Positions 45,196-53,231 of a DNA stretch of 64,000 nt are shown piece by piece; within the stretch, counting starts at the first letter, position 1; each line of letters starts with the position of its first letter. Under the pieces are notes generated by a model. The model was not told the origin of the DNA, did no database searches, and worked only from the letters and a program-made list of their open reading frames with translations. The stretch comes from Bacteriovoracaceae bacterium UBA6153. Lineage in GTDB: Bacteria; Bdellovibrionota; Bacteriovoracia; Bacteriovoracales; Bacteriovoracaceae. The stretch is from contig DIUR01000008.1 in assembly GCA_002428265.1 (NCBI GenBank), forward strand, positions 1 through 64,000, given 5' to 3'. A program made the position numbers and the translations under genes.

Positions 45196-47421
45196 CTACT
45201 TCTTCACTGGTGGTTTTGCTGCTCCTGTCGGAGCGCTGCCGCCAGTTGCTGGAGCTTTTGTTGCAACGGCCGCTGGTGCTGAAGCACTCGGAGCAGGAGC
45301 ACCAGGAGGGCGGTTACTAAAAATTCCTCTTGGAACGTTGTAGCCTTTTCTCTCTAACACTTCGATAAACTTTGGAATGAATCCAGTTGCCTGAAACTCT
45401 CCTAAAATTTTTCCTGACTTATCAATTTCTTTTTGAACAAATAAAAAGATATCCTGAAGAATAACTGTATCACCTTGAAGACCACCAAGCTCTGTAATGT
45501 ACATAACTCTTCGCGATCCATCATCAAGACGAGACTGCTGAATAATCATGTGAACAGCACTGGCAATCATTTCTTTAATCGCTCTTGCTGAAATAGAAGT
45601 TCCTGCATACTGAACCAGTGTTTCAAGACGCCCAATACACTCTCGTGGATTGTTAGAGTGAACAGTTGTCATTGAACCATCGTGACCAGTACCCATTGCT
45701 TGTAACATGTCCAGCGTTTCACCACCACGACACTCACCAACGACAATTCTATCGGGACGCATACGAAGAGTTTGTTTCACAAGACAACGAATATCAATCG
45801 CGCCATCGCCTTCAAGTGAAGGTGGACGAGTTTCAAGTCTTACAATGTGCTCTTGCGGAAAGTTTAGTTCGGCAGAGTCTTCACAAGTAATAATGCGCTC
45901 GTTAGATTGAATGAATCCACCAAGAACGTTAATTAAAGTTGTCTTACCAGAACCTGTACCACCAGAAACGATAATATTTCTATGCGCTTCAACTGCAATT
46001 CGCAGGAAGTCGGCCATACTTTCAGTCATCGATCCATATTTTACAAGATCTTTATAAGTTAAACGCTTGTCCGGAAATTTACGAATGGTAATTGTACATC
46101 CATCAATTGATGAAGGAGGAATAATCGCATGCACACGGGAACCATCTCTAAGACGAGCATCTACGTAAGGAGTTTTTTCATCAATACGTCGCCCGATCGG
46201 AGCAACAATTCTTTCAATAACATTCAGAACCTGACGGTCATTTGTAAAGGTAACTTCGGAAAGCTTAATCTTTCCGCCCTGCTCATAATAAATTTTATGA
46301 GGACCAACAACCATGACTTCAGAAATCGTTTTATCGCGCAATAAATCTTCAAGAGGCCCCAGACCTAAAGCTTCATCAATAATTTCTTTAACGATTTGAT
46401 TCATATCTTCACGAGAATTTAAAACACCTTTAGTGTCTTCTTTTCCAAGAAGCTCAACGACAACTTTTTTAGTCTGCTCTTTTAGAATAATGACCGCTTT
46501 TGGATCATTATCATCGGATTTTTTCAAATCCATTTCTTCAACAAGTGCTCTGTGAATACGAGACTTAAGTTCAGTCCACGGACTCTTTCCACCCTTTGTA
46601 ACGGGAGTACCATCTGCGCCAACTGCGACTTCGGTCTTTTTTTGTCCAGCATCTGATGGCTTATTTAATTTCTCTAGCGCTCTTAAAATATTTTTTTCAC
46701 TTAAGCGTCGAACAGTATCAATGACTCCTTTAGCGAAAGCACTGTTTCTTGCAACTAACATAACTGGCTTTTTTTGGTTCAAGGCCAGCGTACAGTTTTG
46801 ATCGTCTCTGGGAATTGAACTAAATGCAGGCTTACCAAGTGTTTTGGCAATAACTTCATTGGTAACCGGATGGCCTGGAACAGCTTGATTAATTACAAAC
46901 TGGATCATGTCTTTTGGAAACATCATCGTCACTAAATCAGAATAAAGCCTCTTTGTTTGATTAAGCGCTAAAATATCTGGAGTAACAATGACAAAAATCA
47001 GCGTTGAAAACTCTAACGCTTTAATAGCAAGCGGAGTTAGTTCATTTCCTGCATCAATAATAGTTACAGGGTAAATATTTGTGACAGCTTTAAGCGTTCT
47101 TCCTAGTGCCTCTACTTCAATATTATCTGAAGCTGTCTGATCACTCGGCATACCAATGTAATAAACATTTTGATTCATGTTTACAAACTGCTGAATTGAG
47201 TTCGGATCAATTGCGCCTTTGAAGTCTGAGAGTTCCTTGATATTTTTCTTACCTTTCATTCCGGTAATAAAATCCTGATCCCCACTGGCCTTTTGATCGA
47301 AATCTAAAAGCAAAGTTTTGACCTTTCCTTCAATCGCATAAGCAAAGGCAAGGTTGGCCGCAACTTGCGACTTTCCGAGTCCACCTTTACCACCAATGAT
47401 TGAAATTATATGTCCGGCCAC
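45196..47421 (-). CDS. TadZ-TadA fusion: pilus localisation and assembly ATPase
   Basis: A 741-residue protein that joins two Tad components. Residues about 1-265 are a MinD/ParA-like TadZ/CpaE domain (IIGGKGGLGKSQVAANLAFA, the deviant Walker A). Residues about 290-680 are the TadA/CpaF secretion ATPase (SGGTGSGKTTLINVLGG, Asp/Glu box TCEDSAELNFPQE, Walker B region RPDRIVVGECRGGETLDML, His box GHDGSMTTVHSN). The last 45 residues are Pro/Ala-rich and likely disordered. TadZ normally places the pilus at a pole and TadA powers pilin assembly. Start is GTG after AAGGAG; the GTG overlaps the stop of the secretin gene by one base. Confidence 0.92.
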   Translation of the reverse strand: MAGHIISIIGGKGGLGKSQVAANLAFAYAIEGKVKTLLLDFDQKASGDQDFITGMKGKKNIKELSDFKGAIDPNSIQQFVNMNQNVYYIGMPSDQTASDNIEVEALGRTLKAVTNIYPVTIIDAGNELTPLAIKALEFSTLIFVIVTPDILALNQTKRLYSDLVTMMFPKDMIQFVINQAVPGHPVTNEVIAKTLGKPAFSSIPRDDQNCTLALNQKKPVMLVARNSAFAKGVIDTVRRLSEKNILRALEKLNKPSDAGQKKTEVAVGADGTPVTKGGKSPWTELKSRIHRALVEEMDLKKSDDNDPKAVIILKEQTKKVVVELLGKEDTKGVLNSREDMNQIVKEIIDEALGLGPLEDLLRDKTISEVMVVGPHKIYYEQGGKIKLSEVTFTNDRQVLNVIERIVAPIGRRIDEKTPYVDARLRDGSRVHAIIPPSSIDGCTITIRKFPDKRLTYKDLVKYGSMTESMADFLRIAVEAHRNIIVSGGTGSGKTTLINVLGGFIQSNERIITCEDSAELNFPQEHIVRLETRPPSLEGDGAIDIRCLVKQTLRMRPDRIVVGECRGGETLDMLQAMGTGHDGSMTTVHSNNPRECIGRLETLVQYAGTSISARAIKEMIASAVHMIIQQSRLDDGSRRVMYITELGGLQGDTVILQDIFLFVQKEIDKSGKILGEFQATGFIPKFIEVLERKGYNVPRGIFSNRPPGAPAPSASAPAAVATKAPATGGSAPTGAAKPPVKK

Positions 47422-48917
47422 TATCTGCTCCTTTTTCTAAACTTTCTTTCGATTTCCTGTGCCCCAGTTGCGGCAGACTCGATGATTTCAGGAGTAACGA
47501 AGATTACGAACTGAGAACGGTTCGTTGAGTATGCTTTTGATTTTAAAAACGAGAACAGTGGTGCTCCACCTTCAATCGTTTCATTCACCGGCGGGTTTCT
47601 GTCGAAGTCCGTTACAAATTTATTTTGTACAACTCCCCCGATTACCGCTGACTCCATAGACTTCACAACAATTTGAGTATTAATTGTATTATCAAGTTCA
47701 ATAGGAGGCTCTGCTCCTGTCGTGGCCTTAATTGAAATACCTATTTTAAGATTAATTTTTTCTTCTTGAAGCATTGTCGGTGTGACCTTCATATCAAAGC
47801 CTGCTTTGGCCTGACCTGTTTTTAAGTTCTCACCAGTACCAAGAGCAAAGTTAGTAGTTGTCGACTTATTAATTGATCCTTCAATACCTTCTCTAACAAT
47901 AACAACCCCTGATTGAATCATTCTTGCGTGTCCTGCACTTTTTGCTGAAGCAAGTTTAGGAAACAGGTTAGAGATAGTTGCTCCAAGTGTTCCTTGTGAT
48001 GATGTAGAGACTCCTCCTCCACCAGTTTTTCCCACTTGAATTTCTCCTCCACCAGCACCAATCACCGGAGTCCAGCTAAAACCAAAAGTCCTATCGTATG
48101 CTTTTGTTAACTCAACAAATTGAGCCGTTAACTTAAACAACTTTGGAATAGGCTCAGGTTTTTGTTTCTCATTAACAGTAATTAAATTTTCATAAGGTGG
48201 TTTTTTTGTCGATTGAACGGCATCAGTTCTTCTGGCCAGGTTTTGAATCTGGTCTGGTAAATAAGCTCTGGCAATCTGATCTGACTTTTCAAGCTCTTTA
48301 CCGCTATTAACAATACCTTCAATCCAAAAGCTTCCGTTAACAACTCTTACCGTTACATCTTTAAGTCCAGTCTTCTGCATTTCTTCCTGCATCTTTCTGG
48401 CAATAATAAGCTGAGTTTGAGGAGATAGTTCTACTAGTCTTAAAACATCCGGATATTTTTCAAGGATAACAACAACTCTACCAATGTCACTTGGAACAAC
48501 AATTTGTCCACCGACATATACCGCATCACCTTTGATTCCGATTTCCAATCCTTCGACATCACCTAATAATTCTTTTAACTGAACAACTACTTTCGACTGA
48601 TCTGAAGCTGTAATTTTTAAAAGGTAGCGGGCCTTGATGTCTCCGGCCAAATCCCTAACTGTTAATGAAGTCTCTCCGGCCTTGATCCCCGTTAAAAGAA
48701 TTTGTTTCTTTTGAGGAACCAGCTGATAAGTCACAAGATTTTCATTAGCAATTTTAATAATTGAGTTAGGAACAAAGTCTAGCGTAATGATTTTCTCTAA
48801 ACCAACAATGACTTCTACTTCTTTTAACTCTTCATTTGAAGGAGCTTCTTCCTGAGCAAAGGCCTGAAAGATTACTGCTAAAAATAAAAAACAAAATGTT
48901 AAATACTTATTGCCCAT
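47421..48917 (-). CDS. Tad secretin (RcpA/CpaC)
   Basis: Outer-membrane secretin of 498 residues through which the Flp pilus leaves the cell. A signal peptide (GNKYLTFCFLFLAVIFQAFA) is followed by a BON/N-type domain region and the secretin C-terminal domain (residues about 270-480) with VPTMLQEEKINLKIGIS-like strands and the typical VVKSMESAVIGGVVQNK and FLKSKAYSTNRSQFVIFVTP. ATG 48917 is chosen because the signal peptide begins there; it overlaps the cpaB end by 11 bases. Longer starts add no signal-like sequence. Confidence 0.9.
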   Translation of the reverse strand: MGNKYLTFCFLFLAVIFQAFAQEEAPSNEELKEVEVIVGLEKIITLDFVPNSIIKIANENLVTYQLVPQKKQILLTGIKAGETSLTVRDLAGDIKARYLLKITASDQSKVVVQLKELLGDVEGLEIGIKGDAVYVGGQIVVPSDIGRVVVILEKYPDVLRLVELSPQTQLIIARKMQEEMQKTGLKDVTVRVVNGSFWIEGIVNSGKELEKSDQIARAYLPDQIQNLARRTDAVQSTKKPPYENLITVNEKQKPEPIPKLFKLTAQFVELTKAYDRTFGFSWTPVIGAGGGEIQVGKTGGGGVSTSSQGTLGATISNLFPKLASAKSAGHARMIQSGVVIVREGIEGSINKSTTTNFALGTGENLKTGQAKAGFDMKVTPTMLQEEKINLKIGISIKATTGAEPPIELDNTINTQIVVKSMESAVIGGVVQNKFVTDFDRNPPVNETIEGGAPLFSFLKSKAYSTNRSQFVIFVTPEIIESAATGAQEIERKFRKRSR

Positions 48918-49731
48918 TTTTCGACTCTTTTGAATATTTATCAGAGAAGAACGATTTTGCTTCTGTCGCATCATCTCCAAGCACATCGTAAATTTGAGTA
49001 GCTCTTAGACGTACTGGTTCTTTATCTGAATTATTTCTAAGTGAAAGTGAAAGTGTTCCACTTCCGTAAGCTTGCATGAAAGAAAGTTTCTGTACATCAT
49101 ATGGATCAAGCTCAAGCGTGATCGTATTGTATGTTGTATAGGTATTTAAATTCATCGTACGAATAACTCTTGGTGTTTCAACTCCGTACATTGGAATTGA
49201 GTTCGTCATACTCATACCTGTTGATAAAACGAGAACGTCCTGAAGAAAAGTTCTAGTCTTTTGTAAATCCTTTCTTGAACCTTGAGAAATATCGATTGCA
49301 GCTAGTACATCTACTCTGTCTCCTGGCTTAATCAATCTTCCTACAGCATCTTTTTCAGTGATGTTGATTGCGACAGCGCGCTTACCAACAGAAACTTGCC
49401 TAGATAAACCTGTCTTAATCCCTGGATAAGTTACACGCGGTTTTGTAATCTGTTCTCCCTTGATGATAGGAACAGTTGCAATTGTGTTTTCTAATTCTTT
49501 GATTGTTTTGAAATGCCCTGGCGAAAGAAAATTCGCTGGAACAGTTTTAACTTCTACTTTTGAATCATCAATCAAATCTAATTCTTGAATATCGTTTTTT
49601 GCAACGACAACTGAACTTTGGACACCATACTCTTTAATCATGGCGCTCTTTTGATCTTCGATATATGTGTAGACCATCATCATCGCAAGTCCTGCAATCA
49701 CTATGGCCAGAGTTAGGGCGCGTGTGTTCAT
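48907..49731 (-). CDS. cpaB: Flp pilus assembly protein CpaB (RcpC)
   Basis: Protein of 274 residues with one N-terminal membrane helix (residues about 6-22) and a periplasmic SAF-type domain with VVVAKNDIQELDLIDDSKVEV and an AINITEKDAVGRLIKPGDRVDVL motif typical of CpaB. It is thought to link inner-membrane parts to the secretin. GAGGT lies before the ATG, and the stop overlaps the secretin start. Confidence 0.9.
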   Translation of the reverse strand: MNTRALTLAIVIAGLAMMMVYTYIEDQKSAMIKEYGVQSSVVVAKNDIQELDLIDDSKVEVKTVPANFLSPGHFKTIKELENTIATVPIIKGEQITKPRVTYPGIKTGLSRQVSVGKRAVAINITEKDAVGRLIKPGDRVDVLAAIDISQGSRKDLQKTRTFLQDVLVLSTGMSMTNSIPMYGVETPRVIRTMNLNTYTTYNTITLELDPYDVQKLSFMQAYGSGTLSLSLRNNSDKEPVRLRATQIYDVLGDDATEAKSFFSDKYSKESKNGQ

Positions 49732-49811
49732 TTACAACCTCTTTAAATAACTAGCTTTTTAAGCTTATCAAATTTCAAAGGATAATTTGTGTAGGGGAAG
49801 ATTTTGACTAG

Positions 49812-50369
49812 CTAGATACCGGGAGAATTACTTAAGGAACATTTGGCGATGTCACTCTGGTTTGCTGGATGGATCATATAGAATGCTGGAGCATTAGGGT
49901 CTGATGTCTCAGAGTAAACTGGTCCACAAACTCCGTAATAAGTGAAAATGCGGATGATTCTAGTTGATGGTGACCCATCAGAGTCAGCTTCTCTCGTTTT
50001 ATCATCGCAATCTTCCTCAGAACCATTTTTTAGCATCGTAGAAAATTTAAAGCATGGAGCGAATGAAAGATCTCCGTTATTTTTACTTTTCTCTCTCCAC
50101 CCAATGGCCGAGAAGCCGACCATTTTTATAGACTTATCTCTAAATCTCTCAAGATCATCAAAAGTATTTAAATAAGAGTTCCCTTTGATCAGACTATAAA
50201 AATAGCCTCTCACTGCTTTTTGTTGATTGATAGATGAACTTATAGAGTTACCAGTTGTTGAGTAAATGGTGTAAAGAAAAATAAGAAATGGAATGAATAT
50301 AATCATTTCAAAAAGGGCCTGGCCTTTTTGGTTTGAGACAAGAATATGTTTCAAATTTTTATTATCCAC
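49812..50369 (-). CDS. TadE-like pseudopilin
   Basis: Protein of 185 residues with an N-terminal prepilin-like segment (NQKGQALFEMIIFIPFLIF) and a periplasmic region with one Cys pair. It matches the TadE/TadF minor-pilin type, cut by the prepilin peptidase after KG. I chose GTG 50369: GGAAG lies six bases upstream and it overlaps the end of the preceding TadE gene by eight bases; the longer frame (GTG 50399) lies deeper in that gene. Confidence in the exact start is moderate. Confidence 0.78.
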   Translation of the reverse strand: MDNKNLKHILVSNQKGQALFEMIIFIPFLIFLYTIYSTTGNSISSSINQQKAVRGYFYSLIKGNSYLNTFDDLERFRDKSIKMVGFSAIGWREKSKNNGDLSFAPCFKFSTMLKNGSEEDCDDKTREADSDGSPSTRIIRIFTYYGVCGPVYSETSDPNAPAFYMIHPANQSDIAKCSLSNSPGI

Positions 50370-50889
50370 CGTTATCTTCCAGAGTGACGAATACTTCACA
50401 CTTATTTAAGCCTAGTGCTTTAATCGCATTACAAACTTGTTGCCTGGTTTCGGCCCTTGTTGGTTCTCTCCCTAAAAATGCTTCTGAGACTAATCTCATC
50501 GATTTTTTTCCGCCAATGAATCCGAGGGAAAATTTTTCAAAAAACTCTACATGTAATCCAACAAAAGCATGATACCTCATGCTGCCTGGATTATTTTCTT
50601 TTAACAAAGAAGAGTCCACTCCCTTCACTAGCCCCTCGGGCATATATTTTTTAAATACCTCCTGAGCTTTAGCAAAAGCGCGAGAATCCCCTTCGTTTAA
50701 TTCTTTTCGATCATCATCATTTACCAGATAAGATCTTGCGGCCATGAAAGTTGCATGATGAACCATGAATCCATCAGTGTAATTCATTGCCATTTTTAAA
50801 AATAAAAAGATAAATCCGATAGCTGCGGAAAATGTCATGATAAATTCAATAGTCGACTGGCCTTTAGAGTTTTTAAAATTTCTCGTCAT
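50362..50889 (-). CDS. TadE-like pseudopilin
   Basis: Protein of 175 residues with the pseudopilin leader NSKGQSTIEFIMTFSAAIGF followed by a single membrane helix and a periplasmic domain (FMAARSYLVNDDDRKELNEGD, typical of TadE proteins). It overlaps its upstream neighbour by four bases (ATGA) and its downstream neighbour by eight, so the minor pilins are co-translated. Confidence 0.82.
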   Translation of the reverse strand: MTRNFKNSKGQSTIEFIMTFSAAIGFIFLFLKMAMNYTDGFMVHHATFMAARSYLVNDDDRKELNEGDSRAFAKAQEVFKKYMPEGLVKGVDSSLLKENNPGSMRYHAFVGLHVEFFEKFSLGFIGGKKSMRLVSEAFLGREPTRAETRQQVCNAIKALGLNKCEVFVTLEDNGG

Positions 50890-51215
50890 GGATAAGCATC
50901 CTGTCCGGCAAAAAACCGGCTAGAATTTTCTTGTTTATTATAATAAGTATCGTGTTTGTTATCACCGTAACTAAATTCCATCGCTGAATCATACTCAACA
51001 TCGGCGTTTAACTCTCTTCCATAACGATACGAGTACTCCATACGCTTTCGGATAGAATCAAAAAAACCTACATCGCCTTTAATGAATGATTTGAACCTTG
51101 TGCTGTTATAGAGAGCGAATGATAGCGAACTAAGAACTGCTAAAAGCAGAATATATTCGACAACTGATTGACCCTTTTTATTTTTTAAAAGGACAAGATT
51201 TTGTAATTTTGCCAT
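50886..51215 (-). CDS. Flp/TadE-like pseudopilin
   Basis: Protein of 109 residues with leader NKKGQSVVEYILLLAVLSSL, the Flp-type processing motif (G/QxxxEY), and a charged, Tyr-rich periplasmic tail (YRYGRELNADVEYDSAMEFS). It is longer than a major Flp pilin (about 60), so it is probably a minor pilin. ATG 51215 overlaps the prepilin peptidase gene by 31 bases; an in-frame ATG at 51230 has no ribosome site. Confidence 0.78.
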   Translation of the reverse strand: MAKLQNLVLLKNKKGQSVVEYILLLAVLSSLSFALYNSTRFKSFIKGDVGFFDSIRKRMEYSYRYGRELNADVEYDSAMEFSYGDNKHDTYYNKQENSSRFFAGQDAYP

Positions 51216-51694
51216 CCAAACCACATCCATGCGATGAAGATTACCGGTGCATAGGTGAATTTTTTTCCAAAAATTCTTTTAATCCCTGCAATATCTCTCA
51301 TTCTAAAGTGAAGTATAATTATATCAAGGTTCTTAAGTATATTAAATAGGAGCAAAGTACTCCCTACCAAAATGGTTGCATATAAGAGATAAACGAAAGT
51401 CGATTCTTGATGCTCAAGAGGAACAAGCAAATAAAGCGAAGAAAGATACTTCGAATCCCCGCCTCCCATAATATTCAGCATGAATAGCGAGAATCCTACA
51501 AATAAGAAGGCCATGGGAAAAATGAAAACCTGAATTGACCAATCATAGCTTTGAGGAAATACAAAAGTAAGCACGACAAAGAAAATAAAATTAATCAACA
51601 TCCATACGTTAGATATTTTTTTCGTTTTAAAATCAATGTATGCAACAAACAAGAGCTGAATTGAAATGAAGAGGTATACGACGATAGGAAGCAT
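51185..51694 (-). CDS. tadV: Prepilin peptidase TadV/CpaA
   Basis: Membrane aspartyl protease of 169 residues (A24 family) with about five helices. The two catalytic aspartates are in AYIDFKTKKI and MGGGDSKYLSS. It would process the Flp and TadE-like pilins encoded around it. AGGAG precedes the ATG, which directly follows the stop codon of the small pilin gene. The short form lacks the methyltransferase domain of PilD. Confidence 0.9.
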   Translation of the reverse strand: MLPIVVYLFISIQLLFVAYIDFKTKKISNVWMLINFIFFVVLTFVFPQSYDWSIQVFIFPMAFLFVGFSLFMLNIMGGGDSKYLSSLYLLVPLEHQESTFVYLLYATILVGSTLLLFNILKNLDIIILHFRMRDIAGIKRIFGKKFTYAPVIFIAWMWFGWQNYKILSF

Positions 51695-51916
51695 CTATTT
51701 CTCCTGATTCTCAAAGGAGTTATAGAAACAAAGCTTCTCGCACACGCCGACAGTGAGCTGCTCACTAAGCTCATAACCAATGGTCCCAATAGAGCTCGTA
51801 AGAACCTTACCGACCCCTTTAACGAGGTTGATGGATATGAACGTCATAAAGCTGAATAAAAGAAGATATTCGATGAGAGCTTGCCCTGAAGCTCCCATGC
51901 GTTTTTTTAATTTCAT
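51695..51916 (-). CDS. Flp-like pilin, second copy
   Basis: Protein of 73 residues with leader KKRMGASGQALIEYLLLFSF (cut expected at G/QALIEY), one membrane helix and a C-terminal Cys pair (VCEKLC). It resembles Flp pilins but with Ile in the EY motif context and a tail of its own, so it may be a minor pilin. The ATG at 51916 has no good Shine-Dalgarno; the longer frame to 51961 has no supporting features. Confidence 0.75.
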   Translation of the reverse strand: MKLKKRMGASGQALIEYLLLFSFMTFISINLVKGVGKVLTSSIGTIGYELSEQLTVGVCEKLCFYNSFENQEK

Positions 51917-52015
51917 ATTTAAAGGATTGAAGATTGAGAAGAAAGAGACAACAGCAGGCAAACAATGCCGACCGCACTAAGGAACTATCTTAATAGATTA
52001 CTAAAAATGTTTCAC

Positions 52016-52034
52016 AACTAACAATTAGTTAGTT
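52016..52034 (-). other. Stem-loop over the flp stop codon
   Basis: Seven-base stem AACTAAC/GTTAGTT with loop AATTA spans the TAA of the first pilin gene. After it the minus strand reads GTGAAACATTTTT. It may partly stop transcription so that the major pilin exceeds the downstream genes, but it is AU-rich and weak. Confidence 0.35.
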
Positions 52035-52213
52035 TCGATACCATCGACCATTGTATCGGCCTTAGTGAATACACTTTCTGTAATTTTTGTAAGACGTTGA
52101 CCAGCAGTGTCCTTAAACTTAAAAACGATCATCGCAACAACCGCTACAAGCAAAATATACTCTGTAGATGTCTGTCCACTCTCGTCTTTTAAATAGGCCA
52201 TTAACTTCTTCAT
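52025..52213 (-). CDS. flp: Flp major pilin
   Basis: Pilin of 62 residues with a short leader (MKKLMAYLKDESG), the processing motif GQTSTEYILLVAVVA and a 20-residue hydrophobic segment, the layout of Flp pilins. It would be cleaved between Gly13 and Gln14 by TadV. GGAGAA precedes the ATG. It is first in the Tad operon, behind a sigma-28-like promoter, and followed by a stem-loop. Confidence 0.92.
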   Translation of the reverse strand: MKKLMAYLKDESGQTSTEYILLVAVVAMIVFKFKDTAGQRLTKITESVFTKADTMVDGIETN

Positions 52214-52247
52214 AAATTCTCCTACATTCGAAATTCTCGCAAAACCT

Positions 52248-52275
52248 ATATCGGTCTAATTTGCGTGAATCTTTA
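52248..52275 (-). promoter_or_regulatory. Sigma-28-like promoter of the flp operon
   Basis: On the minus strand TAAAGATT (52268-52275), a twelve-base spacer and ACCGATAT (52248-52255) resemble the FliA consensus TAAAGTTT-N11-GCCGATAA, with seven and six of eight matches. Transcription would start about 28 bases before the ATG at 52213. An extended -10 (TGGTAAAAT, near 52284-52292) is an alternative. Confidence 0.5.
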
Positions 52276-52409
52276 GTGCTTTCCATAATATTTTACCACT
52301 ACACTCAACTTTTCTTTGGAATTAGCGAACCTTAAAGCTTTTTTTAAGTTAACCCCTCGAAAATATTTGCCAGGTAAAATCTTTCCTAGAGGCTTAAATA
52401 TGAAAGGTG

Positions 52410-52415
52410 TATAAT
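52410..52415 (+). promoter_or_regulatory. -10 box of 6S RNA gene
   Basis: A perfect TATAAT at 52410-52415 sits seven bases before the start of the 6S RNA at 52422. No strong -35 hexamer is seen at the usual distance. Confidence 0.75.
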
Positions 52416-52421
52416 GAAAGT

Positions 52422-52609
52422 GGGTCTAGGAGTTGGCATTAAGTTGGTTCCTCTATAAAGATATACTCGGGAGCGGTCCCTGGTCACGGTGAGCAAGCTC
52501 ATACAACATCTTCGGATTTTGTCAGTGAGAAGCCTAAAGAGACTACTTACTGCAGCCACCTATTTAAAAATGGGCGGAACCTCGACAATAGTCCTCCTCC
52601 TAGGCTCTT
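52422..52609 (+). ncRNA. ssrS: 6S RNA
   Basis: Regulator of RNA polymerase: it mimics an open promoter and binds sigma-70 holoenzyme. The ends pair over eleven bases without a mismatch (GGGTCTAGGAG at 52422-52432 with CTCCTAGGCTC at 52597-52607, two G-U). Inside are the family segments GGTGAGCAAGCTC and GTGAGAAGCCTAAA, close to E. coli GGTGAGCATGCTC and CCGAGAAGCCTTAAA. The length of about 188 bases matches 6S RNA (184 in E. coli). A perfect -10 box stands directly upstream and TTTTTC follows the closing stem. It is the only element in the 477-base gap 52214-52690 beyond promoters. Confidence is high although no covariance search was run. Confidence 0.88.
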
Positions 52610-52655
52610 TTTCTTATCTGCCTTTATCAGGCGTCGTTCATTACACCTTTCATTC

Positions 52656-52684
52656 TTGACAAGTGGTCTAAATGACTCGATTAT
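52656..52684 (+). promoter_or_regulatory. Sigma-70 promoter, probably leaderless
   Basis: TTGACA (52656-52661), a 17-base spacer and GATTAT (52679-52684). The predicted start is base 52690-52691, the A of the ATG, and no Shine-Dalgarno exists upstream. Confidence 0.68.
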
Positions 52685-52690
52685 TTTTAT

Positions 52691-53227
52691 ATGATCGAAC
52701 AAACTCAACCTTATCAGCCTCTAAATTATTCATGGATTGAAAATCTAGCGATGGATGAAATCAACATGGATGAGTCTGGTATTGTGAATATCAATGGACA
52801 CTTAAACCCAGCGTTACTTCTGGAAGAGTCTTCTATTGCTTTAATGAATGATATCCGCGATCGCTTCGAAGCTTATATTACTAAGTTCAACGAATACAGA
52901 GGCCGCAATCAATCAAGCGCAGCTATTAAGCTTTTTAAAATTTCAAACACTGTGAATGACTTTATGTTGTTCAGAAACTCTCTTCGTTTAATTTTCGCGA
53001 GAAAAGCTAACGATGTTATTTCTATTGGCTTTCTTGCTAATGGAAAAGATATCTACGGTGCTCGCTTATCTTTCAATGACCAATTTGGTTCAACTAATAT
53101 TCATGAAATCAGAGCTCACATGGGACCTTTCAATAAGATCACATGGAGATTTAATAATGAAGTGGTTGATCTAGATGCAATGGTTCGCCACTACCTGACA
53201 GAGTTCATTGTTAACTCTGCTAGATAA
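52691..53227 (+). CDS. Unknown soluble protein
   Basis: Protein of 178 residues without signal peptide or membrane helix. No family recognised; a central stretch (FLANGKDIYGARLSFNDQFG) and the C-terminal half look like a mixed alpha/beta domain. The transcript is probably leaderless (see the promoter at 52656-52684). It ends five bases before the convergent reductase gene. Confidence 0.6.
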   Translation: MIEQTQPYQPLNYSWIENLAMDEINMDESGIVNINGHLNPALLLEESSIALMNDIRDRFEAYITKFNEYRGRNQSSAAIKLFKISNTVNDFMLFRNSLRLIFARKANDVISIGFLANGKDIYGARLSFNDQFGSTNIHEIRAHMGPFNKITWRFNNEVVDLDAMVRHYLTEFIVNSAR

Positions 53228-53231
53228 TTTT

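Noticed and set aside
46129..46344. Plus-strand frames across the pilus ATPase gene
   Set aside because: Antisense shadows of a well-supported protein; no ribosome site.
52422..52609. SRP RNA or tmRNA as alternative for the structured RNA
   Set aside because: No GGAAGCAGCC loop of SRP RNA and no tRNA-like end or tag frame of tmRNA; the long single hairpin with GAGAAGCCT fits 6S RNA.
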